A stretch of 64,000 nucleotides of DNA, taken from contig CANKZM010000008.1 of NCBI GenBank assembly GCA_947488305.1, positions 120,684-184,683 on the forward strand, read 5' to 3'. The notes under the pieces were generated by a model. It did not search any database. It had not been told where the DNA came from and was given only the letters and a program-made list of their open reading frames with translations. Positions 26,933 to 35,536 of the stretch are shown here, in pieces. Position 1 is the first letter of the stretch, and each line of letters begins with the position of its first letter. The position numbers and the translations under genes were made by a program. Source of the DNA: an uncultured Roseobacter sp. (lineage in GTDB: Bacteria > Pseudomonadota > Alphaproteobacteria > Rhodobacterales > Rhodobacteraceae).

Positions 26933-28696
26933 ATGGCTGATATCGAAACCGAAGTCCTCATCATCGGCACCGGACCTGCCGGATCAACGACGGCGGCGCT
27001 TTTGTCCACCTACGGTGTCGAGAATATCGTCATCAACCGCTATCACTGGCTGGCCAACACCCCGCGCGCGCACATTACAAACCAGCGTACGATGGAGGTG
27101 TTGCGCGATCTGGGCCGCGAGGTCGAGGGTGAAGTCTATCTCAACGCGATGGATCAGAGCCTGATGGGCGAGAACGTCTTTTGCGAAAGCCTTGCGGGTG
27201 AGGAAATCGGTCGCATGAAGTCATGGGGCACACATCCGTTGTCCAAGGCCGAACACTTGTTGTCCTCGCCATCGTTGATGAACGATCTGCCCCAGACGTT
27301 CATGGAACCGATCCTGTTCAAGACCGCCTGCAAACGCGGGACACGCGCCCGGATGAGCACGGAATACAAAAGCCATATGCAGGACGCCGAAGGGGTCACC
27401 ACCACATGCCTTGACCGCATGACGGGGCAGGAGATCACCATCCGCTCAAAATACCTCATTGGTGCGGATGGTGGCAATTCTCTGGTCGCCGAGAACGAAA
27501 ACCTGCCCTTCGAGGGGCAGATGGCCGTCGGCGGGTCAATGAACATCTACTTCCGGGCAGATCTTTCTAGATATGTCGCGCATCGGCCGTCAGTTCTCTA
27601 CTGGGTGATGCAGCCCGGTGCGGATGTGGGCGGCATTGGTATGGGGCTGGTACGCTGCATCCGGCCGTGGAATGAATGGCTGATCGTCTGGGGCTACGAT
27701 ATTAACGAGCCAGCGCCCGAGGTCGACGAGAAGATGGCCACGGACGTTGCGCGCCAACTGGTTGGCGACCCCACGCTCGAAATCGATCTGATCAGTGCCA
27801 ATACCTGGACCGTCAACGACAGCTATGCGACGCAGATGTCCAAAGGCCGTGTGTTCATCATGGGCGATGCCGCCCACCGGCACCCGCCATCCAACGGGCT
27901 GGGATCGAACACCTCCATTCAGGACGCGTTCAATCTGGCTTGGAAGCTGGCGGCGGTTGTGAAGGGCCAGGCGGGCGAGGCGCTGCTGGATAGCTACACA
28001 ACTGAACGTGCGCCCGTTGCCAAGCAAATCGTCACCCGCGCCAACCAGTCCATCGGAGAATTTGGCCCGATCTTCGAGGCTCTCGGCATGACGGGCGGCA
28101 CGGATATCGAGAAAATTCAGGCAAACATGGACGCCCGCTGCGATTCCACCCCCGAGGCCGAGGCGCAACGCGCGGCATTGAACGAGGCGATTGCATTCAA
28201 GAAGTACGAATTCGACGCCCACGGCGTCGAGATGAACCAACGCTATCGTTCGGACGCGATTGTGACCGATGGCCAGATGGAACCTGATTTCACCCTCGAC
28301 GCCGATCTGCACTATCAGCCCACCACATGGCCGGGCGCGCGCATTCCGCACGTCTGGTTGTTTGATGCAGCAGGCGACCAACACTCGACACTCGATCTTG
28401 CGGGCCATGGCGTGTTCACGCTGTTCACGGGTCTTGGTGGCAAGGCTTGGGCCGAGGCTGCCAAGAAGGTTGCAGCAGACATGGGCGTCGTGATCGAGGC
28501 GCATATCATCGGGCCTCGTCAGCAGTACGTCGACCACACCGGCGATTGGGCGCGGGCGCGCGAGGTGGGCGACGCCGGGTGTGTGATCACACGCCCCGAC
28601 CAGCATGTGTGCTGGCGCCACGACGGCGGCAGCGTTGATCACGCAAGCGAGCTGACCCGCGTGTTCCGCACAATTCTTGCCAAAAAGGAGGGATGA
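26933..28696 (+). CDS. TfdB-like FAD-dependent phenol monooxygenase
   Basis: This is a 587-residue cytoplasmic flavoprotein hydroxylase close in sequence character to 2,4-dichlorophenol 6-monooxygenase (TfdB). The FAD-binding fingerprint VLIIGTGPAGSTTAALL is at residues ~8-24; PRAHITNQRTMEVLRDLG follows, then the DG motif LIGADGGNSLV, and the GD motif VFIMGDAAHRHPPSNGLGSN. A C-terminal thioredoxin-like domain begins around YQPTTWPGARIPHVWLFD. Start: the ATG at 26933 sits eight bases after GGAG, unlike the ATG at 26927. It should hydroxylate a phenol ortho to its OH using NAD(P)H and O2, here presumably yielding hydroxyquinol for the next enzyme. Whether the natural substrate is chlorinated cannot be told. 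Confidence 0.88.
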   Translation: MADIETEVLIIGTGPAGSTTAALLSTYGVENIVINRYHWLANTPRAHITNQRTMEVLRDLGREVEGEVYLNAMDQSLMGENVFCESLAGEEIGRMKSWGTHPLSKAEHLLSSPSLMNDLPQTFMEPILFKTACKRGTRARMSTEYKSHMQDAEGVTTTCLDRMTGQEITIRSKYLIGADGGNSLVAENENLPFEGQMAVGGSMNIYFRADLSRYVAHRPSVLYWVMQPGADVGGIGMGLVRCIRPWNEWLIVWGYDINEPAPEVDEKMATDVARQLVGDPTLEIDLISANTWTVNDSYATQMSKGRVFIMGDAAHRHPPSNGLGSNTSIQDAFNLAWKLAAVVKGQAGEALLDSYTTERAPVAKQIVTRANQSIGEFGPIFEALGMTGGTDIEKIQANMDARCDSTPEAEAQRAALNEAIAFKKYEFDAHGVEMNQRYRSDAIVTDGQMEPDFTLDADLHYQPTTWPGARIPHVWLFDAAGDQHSTLDLAGHGVFTLFTGLGGKAWAEAAKKVAADMGVVIEAHIIGPRQQYVDHTGDWARAREVGDAGCVITRPDQHVCWRHDGGSVDHASELTRVFRTILAKKEG

Positions 28697-28699
28697 GCC

Positions 28700-29581
28700 A
28701 TGTCCGCTCACGAACAAGGATACTTCACCGAAGAAAACTCCGCTGATGTGGTTGTGTCGCGGATCGCACCCTCGACCGACCCGCGGCTGGCAGAAGTGAT
28801 CACTGCAATCACCCGGCACCTGCATGCGGCGGTCAAGGAGATCGAGCCGACGCAGGAAGAGTGGTTGGAAGCGATCATGTTTCTGACCAAGACGGGCCAC
28901 ACATCGGATGACTGGCGGCAGGAATTCATCTTGTTGAGCGATATCCTCGGGGTGTCGATGCTGGTCGATGCGATCAACAACCGCAAACCGTCAGGGGCGT
29001 CCGAAAGCACGGTTCTGGGGCCGTTTCATGTTCCTGATGTGCCCGAATTGCCCATGGGAGCCAACATCTGTCTGGACGGCAAAGGCCATCCGATGCTGAT
29101 CAAGGGCCGGATCTTTGGCACTGGTGGTGAACCGATCGCCGGGGCCAAGATCGATGTCTGGCAGACCAATGACGACGGGTTCTACGATGTGCAGCAAAAG
29201 GGCATCCAGCCCGATTTCAACTTGCGCGGCGTGTTCCGGACCGGAGAAGACGGCAGTTATTTTTTCTGGGGCGCCAAACCACGGTTTTATCCGATCCCCG
29301 ATGACGGACCTGTTGGCCAGTTGCTCGGCAAGCTTGGGCGGCATCCGTATCGCCCTGCACATCTGCACTACATACTGGAAGCCGAAGGGTTTGAGACCCT
29401 CATCACCCATATCTTTGATCCTGATGATGAATACATCCATTCCGACGCTGTCTTTGGGGTGAAAGAAAGCCTTCTGGCCAAGTTCGACCTGATCGAAGAT
29501 CCCGCGCGCATTGCCGACGAAGGCGCAAAAGGTCCGTTCTATGAGGTTGTGCATGACTTTGTGTTGGCCCCAGCGTCATGA
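28700..29581 (+). CDS. Hydroxyquinol 1,2-dioxygenase (intradiol)
   Basis: This is a 293-residue non-haem iron(III) intradiol dioxygenase that opens hydroxyquinol (1,2,4-trihydroxybenzene) to maleylacetate. An N-terminal dimerisation domain (residues ~25-105) precedes the catalytic domain. The iron ligands expected for this family are all present: Tyr162 (DGFYDVQ), Tyr197 (PRFYPIP), His221 and His223 (RPAHLHY), and GRHPYRPAHLHY is typical of the hydroxyquinol branch. Maleylacetate reductase in the same operon supports hydroxyquinol over catechol. Its stop overlaps the BKACE start by ATGA. Confidence 0.92.
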   Translation: MSAHEQGYFTEENSADVVVSRIAPSTDPRLAEVITAITRHLHAAVKEIEPTQEEWLEAIMFLTKTGHTSDDWRQEFILLSDILGVSMLVDAINNRKPSGASESTVLGPFHVPDVPELPMGANICLDGKGHPMLIKGRIFGTGGEPIAGAKIDVWQTNDDGFYDVQQKGIQPDFNLRGVFRTGEDGSYFFWGAKPRFYPIPDDGPVGQLLGKLGRHPYRPAHLHYILEAEGFETLITHIFDPDDEYIHSDAVFGVKESLLAKFDLIEDPARIADEGAKGPFYEVVHDFVLAPAS

Positions 29582-30408
29582 CCGATCCTTGCATAATCTG
29601 CGTTGCCATCACCGGCTCGTTGCCGACCAAGGCCCATAACCCCGCCGTGCCGATCACGGTGAGCGAGCAGATCGAGAGCACCCAGGAGGCTTTTGAGGCG
29701 GGGGCGACGATCTGTCATGCCCATGTGCGCAATAATGACGAGACGCCCTCCAGCGATCCTGACAAGTTCGCTGCCCTCAAGGAGGGGCTGAAAAAACACT
29801 GCCCTGGCATGATCATCCAGTTCTCGACCGGGGGGCGATCAGGCGCTGGCAAGACCCGTGGTGGTATGTTGCCACTCAGGCCAGACATGGCGTCTCTGTC
29901 GGTCGGTTCGAATAACTTTCCGACGCGGGTTTATGAAAATCCACCCGATCTTGTGGATTGGCTAGCCGCCGAGATGCGGACCTATGGCGTCAAACCAGAG
30001 GTGGAGGCCTTTGACCTGAGCCATATCCTCAAGGCTGCGGAAATGTATGCCAAAGGGGACATTCCCGACACACCCTATGTCCAGTTCGTGATGGGAGTTA
30101 AAAATGCCATGCCTGCGAACCGCCATGTGTTCGATTTCTATGTCGAAACCGTCGGGCGGCTGTTTCCGGGTGCGCCGTGGTGCGCGGCCGGGATCGGGCG
30201 CGAACAGCTCAAGATCAACGAATGGTCCATCGCGGCGGGCGGGCACGCAAGGACCGGATTGGAAGACAATGTCCGGCTGGACCGCGACAGGCTCGCACCC
30301 TCGAACGCGGCTCTGGTGCGCAAAACCGCCGAGATTTGCGCCCTCAACAATCGCACCGTAGCGACAGTTGCCCAGGCCCGCGACATTCTCGGGCTGATGC
30401 CCGCATGA
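29578..30408 (+). CDS. BKACE-family beta-keto acid cleavage enzyme (DUF849)
   Basis: This is a 276-residue TIM-barrel enzyme of the family that splits a beta-keto acid with acetyl-CoA into acetoacetate and the shortened CoA ester. The zinc-site residues known from Kce are matched by His47 and His49 (CHAHVRN) and Glu229 (GLEDN), with QFSTGGRSG near residue 81. It overlaps the hydroxyquinol dioxygenase by ATGA. The operon makes 3-oxoadipate through maleylacetate reductase and encodes no PcaIJ or PcaF, so 3-oxoadipate plus acetyl-CoA giving succinyl-CoA plus acetoacetate is the likely reaction. The family is seen; the substrate is inferred from context. Confidence 0.88.
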   Translation: MTDPCIICVAITGSLPTKAHNPAVPITVSEQIESTQEAFEAGATICHAHVRNNDETPSSDPDKFAALKEGLKKHCPGMIIQFSTGGRSGAGKTRGGMLPLRPDMASLSVGSNNFPTRVYENPPDLVDWLAAEMRTYGVKPEVEAFDLSHILKAAEMYAKGDIPDTPYVQFVMGVKNAMPANRHVFDFYVETVGRLFPGAPWCAAGIGREQLKINEWSIAAGGHARTGLEDNVRLDRDRLAPSNAALVRKTAEICALNNRTVATVAQARDILGLMPA

Positions 30409-30424
30409 CACAACGGAGACATCA

Positions 30425-31081
30425 ATGACCGATCCAACACTCGCCGCTGATGAGGCCGCGCGCGCTGCAGCCAATGCCTTCCAATCGCAAAGCCTGACGG
30501 CAGATGAGACGACACTGAAGCTACTCTTTACCGAGGCCCGCACCCACTACGGCTGGCAGGACCGCGATGTTGGCGAGGGCACCCTACGCAGCCTTTACGA
30601 GATTGCGAAGATGGGCCCGACATCCATGAACCAGCAGCCGATGCGCGTGGTTTTTGTCCGCTCCAGCGACGCGAAGGATCGGTTGGAGCCGGCCTTGTTC
30701 GAAGCGAACCGTCCAAAGATGCGTACGGCACCTGTGACTGCGATTATCGCTTATGATCTGAATTTCTGGGAAGAGCTTCCCAAGCTGTTTCCGCCCAATC
30801 CCGGCGCGCAGGACATCTTCAAGAACAATGCGACGGCGGCGCAGGTCAATGCCTTTCGAAATGGAACGTTACAAGGCGCCTATTTCATGCTCGCCGCCCG
30901 TGCCGTTGGCTTGGACGTTGGTGCCATGTCCGGGTTCGACAATGCCAAGGTCGACGACGAGTTTTTCCATGGCACGTCGGTCAAGTCGAACTTCCTTGTG
31001 AACCTTGGCTACGCGGATACGTCAAAGATTTTCCGCCGCCTGCCACGCATGGACTACGACGAGGTCTGCGAGACGATCTAA
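30425..31081 (+). CDS. Nitroreductase-family flavoprotein, RutE/HadB-like
   Basis: This is a 218-residue FMN-dependent reductase. The FMN-binding start of the family (YEIAKMGPTSMNQQPMRVVF) lies near residue 60 and the late block GAYFMLAARAVGLDVGAMSG near residue 153, matching the malonic-semialdehyde-reductase-like RutE subgroup. In this operon it could reduce 2-hydroxybenzoquinone back to hydroxyquinol, reduce a semialdehyde, or act on a nitrophenol precursor; the sequence does not decide. It begins 16 bases after the BKACE stop. Confidence 0.85.
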   Translation: MTDPTLAADEAARAAANAFQSQSLTADETTLKLLFTEARTHYGWQDRDVGEGTLRSLYEIAKMGPTSMNQQPMRVVFVRSSDAKDRLEPALFEANRPKMRTAPVTAIIAYDLNFWEELPKLFPPNPGAQDIFKNNATAAQVNAFRNGTLQGAYFMLAARAVGLDVGAMSGFDNAKVDDEFFHGTSVKSNFLVNLGYADTSKIFRRLPRMDYDEVCETI

Positions 31082-31126
31082 CGAAAACGCTCAAAGGCGT
31101 ACGAATTCATAGGAGGAGGAAAAACA

Positions 31127-32209
31127 ATGAACATTACTTGTGAGAGGATATCGCGGCCTGTGAGACGTTTTGTAGTGGGGGTGGGAGTCGCCGCGCTCAG
31201 CTTCGGAATGGCGCAGGCCGAGACCTATAATCTGACAATGGCATCCAGTCACCCGACTGTTCTGCCATGGGTTGGTCAGCTATCCACTCTTGTAGTCGCT
31301 GAGTCCAACTCCCGGCTGGAGGCGATGGGGTCCGAGGATCGCATCGAATGGACAGAGTCCTACGGTGGCGCGCTCTACGGCTTCAAGGACACGCTCGAAG
31401 CGGTCGGTGACGGTCTGACCGATGCCGGTTGGGTCGGAACGCTCTGGGAAGGCTCCAAGATGCCGCTCCAGAACATCACCTATTTCACGCCCTTCGTCAG
31501 CGACGATCTGGTCGGTACGCTAAAAATCATGAACGATCTGCACCGCGAAGTGCCTGCGCTGCAAGAGGCGTGGGACGATCAGAACGTTGTCTTTCTGGGC
31601 GCCAGCGGTGTCGAGACTTATCACCTCTTCACCAACTTCCCCGTGACCTCGCTTGCTGATCTCGACGGTCGTAAGATCATTGCGCCGGGGCCTTCTGCCA
31701 ACTGGATCAAGTCGCTTGGCGCGGTTCCGGTCGATGGTGCATTGCCGACCTACTACAACCAGATTCAGACCGGTGTGGCTGACGGTGTTGTCGTGATTAT
31801 CACCGGGGCTTTTCCGAACAAGCATTACGAGGTCGCCCCCTACGTCACGCTTGTCGGGCTTGGCGCTCACATGACCGGTGGCCTTGGGTTCAACAAGGAC
31901 GTCTGGGACGGTCTCTCCGACGACGTGCGGCAGGTGCTTGGCGAGCTGGGCGAGGAATACACCGTGGCGCACGCAGAAGAGGTCATGGCCCGCTACGAAA
32001 GCTTCCTTGCGCAATTGCCCGAGGTTGGTGCAACCGTGACTGAGCTGCCAGAGGCCGAAATCCAATCATGGGCCGCGGGCCTGCCGAACCTTGCTCAGGA
32101 CTGGGTTGCTGCGAATGCGGATGACGGCGCTGCAGCGGTGCTCGACGCCTATATGGCCAAGGTCAGGGATGCGGGTCTGACACCGCGCATCGACTGGTCC
32201 GCACGATAG
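31127..32209 (+). CDS. TRAP transporter substrate-binding protein (DctP type)
   Basis: This is a periplasmic binding protein of 360 residues with a Sec signal peptide (about residues 1-35, ending GMAQA), then YNLTMASSHPT, the common start of DctP-family receptors. A strong AGGAGGAGG ribosome site lies 7 bases before the ATG. It is followed after 12 bases by the fused membrane component. Its ligand is an organic acid by family; in this operon an aromatic acid or phenolic is likely. Confidence 0.9.
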   Translation: MNITCERISRPVRRFVVGVGVAALSFGMAQAETYNLTMASSHPTVLPWVGQLSTLVVAESNSRLEAMGSEDRIEWTESYGGALYGFKDTLEAVGDGLTDAGWVGTLWEGSKMPLQNITYFTPFVSDDLVGTLKIMNDLHREVPALQEAWDDQNVVFLGASGVETYHLFTNFPVTSLADLDGRKIIAPGPSANWIKSLGAVPVDGALPTYYNQIQTGVADGVVVIITGAFPNKHYEVAPYVTLVGLGAHMTGGLGFNKDVWDGLSDDVRQVLGELGEEYTVAHAEEVMARYESFLAQLPEVGATVTELPEAEIQSWAAGLPNLAQDWVAANADDGAAAVLDAYMAKVRDAGLTPRIDWSAR

Positions 32210-32221
32210 GAGGGCGGTGCC

Positions 32222-34183
32222 GTGGCGCATCTCGCAACCCGCTTTCGTTACGGCACCGACCGCGCTGTCTCCGGCGTCTCGGCCCTGACCGGTGCCATCA
32301 GCGGAGCGGCGTCGATCTGGATCTTCTGTCTGATGCTCCTGATCTGCGCCGACATCGCTGGCCGCACTTTGTTCAATACGCCGGTGCAGGGCGTGGCAGA
32401 GATCGTGGCAAATTCCATCGTCGCCATCGTCTTTTTGCAAGCAGCGCATACCTTGATGAGCGGCCGTATGACACGTACCGATCTATTGCTCGGCTGGCTG
32501 GAGGAGGAACGGCCCTTTGCCGCCTCTGTCCTGCGGCTGGTTTTTCATGCGGCGGGCCTTGTGGTGTTTGCCCTGATCGCGCAGGGCACATGGCCCAAGC
32601 TGGTCGATGCCTGGGTAGAAGAAGAATTTTTTGGAGCGCAGGGCGTGTTCACCGCGCCTGTCTGGCCAATCAAGGCCTGCCTGTTTTTCGGATCGCTTCT
32701 GACGTGCCTTGCGTTTTTCACGCAAATGCTGCGTGATCTGAATAGACTGCTCAACGTGGGGCGGGTATCTCCCTTGCGGATCCGCCATTCCGTCCTGACG
32801 CAGCCACGGGGCTGGCCCGTTCTGGTGGGCTTTGCGGTAATTCTGATCCTCGCCTATGCGGTCTTCATAGCCGATTTTGACCGCATCACGATCGGGATCG
32901 CCGCCATCGGTTTCATGTTGCTGTTCATCCTGTCAGGCGCCCATATCGCCGTTGTGCTGATGGTGCTGAGTTTTGTCGGGATATGGCTAATCCGGGATAA
33001 TCCGACGGTGGCGGTCAGGTCGCTGGCACTTGCCGCGGACGGGGCAATCAACCGTTACCTTTTTGGCGTAGTTCCGCTGTTCGTTCTGATGGGGCTGGTG
33101 GTAGATGCGGCCGACATCGGTCGGGATGCCTACCGGGTTGCGGCCTGGATGCTGCAACGGATCAAAGGCGGACTGGGCATGGCAACGGTGGCGGCCAACG
33201 CGGTCTTTGCTTCCATTACCGGGATTTCCATTGCTTCTGCGGCTGTATTTTCGCGTGTTGCCGTGCCGCAAATGGTAGCCAATGGCTATACCAACCGCTT
33301 TGCGCTTGGCGTGGTTGCGGGGTCGTCGGTTCTGGGCATGCTGATCCCGCCCAGCCTGCTGCTTATCATCTACGGGGTACTGGCAGAACAATCGGTTGGC
33401 GCGCTGTTTCTTGCGGCAATCGTGCCAGGAGCGTTGCTGGCCTTCGTCTTTGGTCTTGGCATCTATCTGATGGCAAGGTTTCGCCCGCAAATGGTCATGC
33501 AAAGCGATCGCGCCACGGTGATCGAGGGTGAGACATGGGGCTCTGCTGTACGTAAACTGGTTCCAATTGGCGCCTTGGTCGTAATCGTTCTGGGCGGCAT
33601 CTATTCTGGCATCTTCACGCCGACCGAGGCCGGTGCCGCTGGTGCCGCCGCCGCCATAATCGTGGCCCTATTAAAAGGCAGCCTGAGTTGGAGCAGATTC
33701 TGGCGCGTTCTGGTGGATACCGGTCTGGTTTCCGTGTCGATCCTGCTTCTGATCGTTGCAGCGTCGATGTATTCGCGCATGCTGACCCTATCGACCATCC
33801 CGCAAGAGATGACGTCCATGTTCGCAAGCCTCGGGCTTGGTTTGATGGGCTTCATGATGGTCTATCTGGTGCTGGTTGTGATCATGGGCATGATCCTAGA
33901 TTCCACATCGATCATGCTGATCCTGTTGCCGCTGGCCTTGCCTATCGTGACCGAATTGGGTGGCAATCTGATATGGTTCGGGATCGTGACGGTGATTGCA
34001 GTGGAAATTGGGCTGTTGACGCCGCCCTTCGGGCTGACAGTCTATGTCGTCAAGGCGACGATATCGGACCGGAACACGAAGCTGGGCGATATCTTTGCGG
34101 GCACCTTTCCCTTCGTTTTGATGATGACGCTGGTCACGCTGATCCTGACCTTCATTCCAGCGCTGAGCCTCATGTTTGAATAG
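32222..34183 (+). CDS. TRAP transporter fused permease DctQM
   Basis: This is a 653-residue inner-membrane protein that joins the small DctQ-like subunit (residues ~20-175, four helices) to the large DctM channel (residues ~200-650, about twelve helices). DctM marks include FVGIWLIRDNPTVAVRSLAL, GVVAGSSVLGMLIPPSLLLI and LDSTSIMLILLPLALPIV. The GTG start at 32222 is preceded by AGGAGGGC. It imports the ligand of the adjacent receptor using the Na+ gradient. It is the second, mechanistically distinct importer in one catabolic operon. Confidence 0.92.
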   Translation: MAHLATRFRYGTDRAVSGVSALTGAISGAASIWIFCLMLLICADIAGRTLFNTPVQGVAEIVANSIVAIVFLQAAHTLMSGRMTRTDLLLGWLEEERPFAASVLRLVFHAAGLVVFALIAQGTWPKLVDAWVEEEFFGAQGVFTAPVWPIKACLFFGSLLTCLAFFTQMLRDLNRLLNVGRVSPLRIRHSVLTQPRGWPVLVGFAVILILAYAVFIADFDRITIGIAAIGFMLLFILSGAHIAVVLMVLSFVGIWLIRDNPTVAVRSLALAADGAINRYLFGVVPLFVLMGLVVDAADIGRDAYRVAAWMLQRIKGGLGMATVAANAVFASITGISIASAAVFSRVAVPQMVANGYTNRFALGVVAGSSVLGMLIPPSLLLIIYGVLAEQSVGALFLAAIVPGALLAFVFGLGIYLMARFRPQMVMQSDRATVIEGETWGSAVRKLVPIGALVVIVLGGIYSGIFTPTEAGAAGAAAAIIVALLKGSLSWSRFWRVLVDTGLVSVSILLLIVAASMYSRMLTLSTIPQEMTSMFASLGLGLMGFMMVYLVLVVIMGMILDSTSIMLILLPLALPIVTELGGNLIWFGIVTVIAVEIGLLTPPFGLTVYVVKATISDRNTKLGDIFAGTFPFVLMMTLVTLILTFIPALSLMFE

Positions 34184-34194
34184 AAAGAGGCGAC

Positions 34195-34512
34195 ATGCAT
34201 TTCGTCGTTCACGCTCTGGACAAGCCGGACGCCCTACCGCGCCGGCAGGCCGTTCTGGCAGCGCATCGCACCTATCTCGATCAGGCACCTGCGCGACACG
34301 GCGTGCGCGTGCTGTTATCTGGTCCGCTTACCAGTGACGACGGTGCGCGGATGATTGGATCCTTTTTTCTGCTTGAGGCACCGGACCGTAAAGCCATTGA
34401 CGCGATGTTCGCCGCGGATCCGATGGCCAATGCGGATGTGTGGGAACTGCGCCACCTGCAGGCGGTAACGCTTCGGCAAAACGCAATGAGCGGCACCGGT
34501 CAATCCGTTTGA
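34195..34512 (+). CDS. YciI-family protein (TftG-like)
   Basis: This is a 105-residue single-domain protein of the YciI family, a dimeric ferredoxin-like fold with a His-Asp pair. His24 (AAHRTYL), GPLTSDDGARMIGSF, and Asp75-Pro (FAADPMANADVW) are the family marks. TftG, which removes chloride from 5-chloro-hydroxy-benzoquinone in 2,4,5-T degradation, is a characterised YciI member. Its place after a TfdB-like enzyme and hydroxyquinol dioxygenase suggests a role on a (chloro)hydroxyquinone intermediate. An AAAGAGG ribosome site precedes the ATG. It is the last gene of the operon and convergent with a pirin gene 6 bases away. Confidence 0.8.
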   Translation: MHFVVHALDKPDALPRRQAVLAAHRTYLDQAPARHGVRVLLSGPLTSDDGARMIGSFFLLEAPDRKAIDAMFAADPMANADVWELRHLQAVTLRQNAMSGTGQSV

Positions 34513-34518
34513 TGGGCT

Positions 34519-35481
34519 TTACCACTCCTTGGGGCGTGTGCGCTCAAGCTCGGCGCTGATCGGGATAAACTCGGCGTCATCGTCGGGCGGCAGGGTAAAG
34601 GGGCCGTTTTGCCAATCGGCGGCCTTCCAATCCTCTTTGGCCTGTTCGATCCGGTCCTTGGACGAGGACACGAAATTCCACCAGATATACCGTTTCTCGT
34701 TCAACGTGGCCCCGCCAAGCGCCATCAGCCGCGCGCCTTGCGGACCTGCCTTGACCGACATTCTGTCACCGGGGCGGAAGACCATCATTCGGCCAGCCTC
34801 ATAGGTTTCGCCTGCGACCTCGATGCTGCCTTCGGTCACATAAATCCCGCGATCCTCGTGGTTGTCAGGCAGCGGGTAGGATGTGCCGGCGTCCAGCACC
34901 ACATCGACATAGAAGGTCTCGGACTGCATCGTTACAGGACTGGTCTGGCCATAGGCGCTGCCGAGGATCAGGCGCGCTGTTGTGCCTGTGTCCTCGATCA
35001 CCGGAAGAGCGGCTTCCTTGTAGTGCTCGAAATCAGGCGCCATGTCCTCGCGGTCTTCAGGCAGGGCGATCCATGTCTGAATGCCGAACAGCTCGTGGCG
35101 CGTCGCACGAGTCTCTTCGCTGGTGCGCTCGGAATGCGTGACGCCGCGACCTGCGAGCATCCAGTTGACCTCGCCGGGATAGATCATCTGGTGGGTGCCA
35201 AGGCTGTCGTGATGTTCGAACTCGCCCTGATAAAGGTATGTGACGGTGCCCAGCCCGATATGCGGATGCGGGCGCACGTCGATGCCACCATCGGTGATGA
35301 ACTCGGCTGGGCCCATCTGATCGAAAAAGATAAAGGGGCCGACCATTTGTCGCTTGGGCGACGGCAGGGCGCGGCGGACCTCGAAGCCGCCAAGATCGCG
35401 GGCGCGCGGAATGATTAGCGTTTCGATATCGCTCGCATCCGATAAGGGGCAGTCTGGATTTTGGGTGGGGTTCCAGCTCAT
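34519..35481 (-). CDS. Pirin-family protein
   Basis: This is a 320-residue bicupin of the pirin family; some members oxidise flavonols such as quercetin. The metal-binding residues are present in RPHPHIGLGTVTYL (about residue 71) and GRGVTHSER (about residue 112). There is no signal peptide. It is the last gene of an eight-gene minus-strand operon that begins with an MhqO-like dioxygenase, consistent with a role in handling quinones or polyphenols. Confidence 0.9.
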   Translation of the reverse strand: MSWNPTQNPDCPLSDASDIETLIIPRARDLGGFEVRRALPSPKRQMVGPFIFFDQMGPAEFITDGGIDVRPHPHIGLGTVTYLYQGEFEHHDSLGTHQMIYPGEVNWMLAGRGVTHSERTSEETRATRHELFGIQTWIALPEDREDMAPDFEHYKEAALPVIEDTGTTARLILGSAYGQTSPVTMQSETFYVDVVLDAGTSYPLPDNHEDRGIYVTEGSIEVAGETYEAGRMMVFRPGDRMSVKAGPQGARLMALGGATLNEKRYIWWNFVSSSKDRIEQAKEDWKAADWQNGPFTLPPDDDAEFIPISAELERTRPKEW

Positions 35482-35536
35482 GAGGGGTCTCCATAAATTG
35501 GGTGCGCAACACAGGTCATATTGAGCAAGATATCAT

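Noticed and set aside
27590..28900. A 436-codon minus-strand open frame
   Set aside because: It is the antisense of the TfdB-like hydroxylase, whose FAD motifs are unambiguous.
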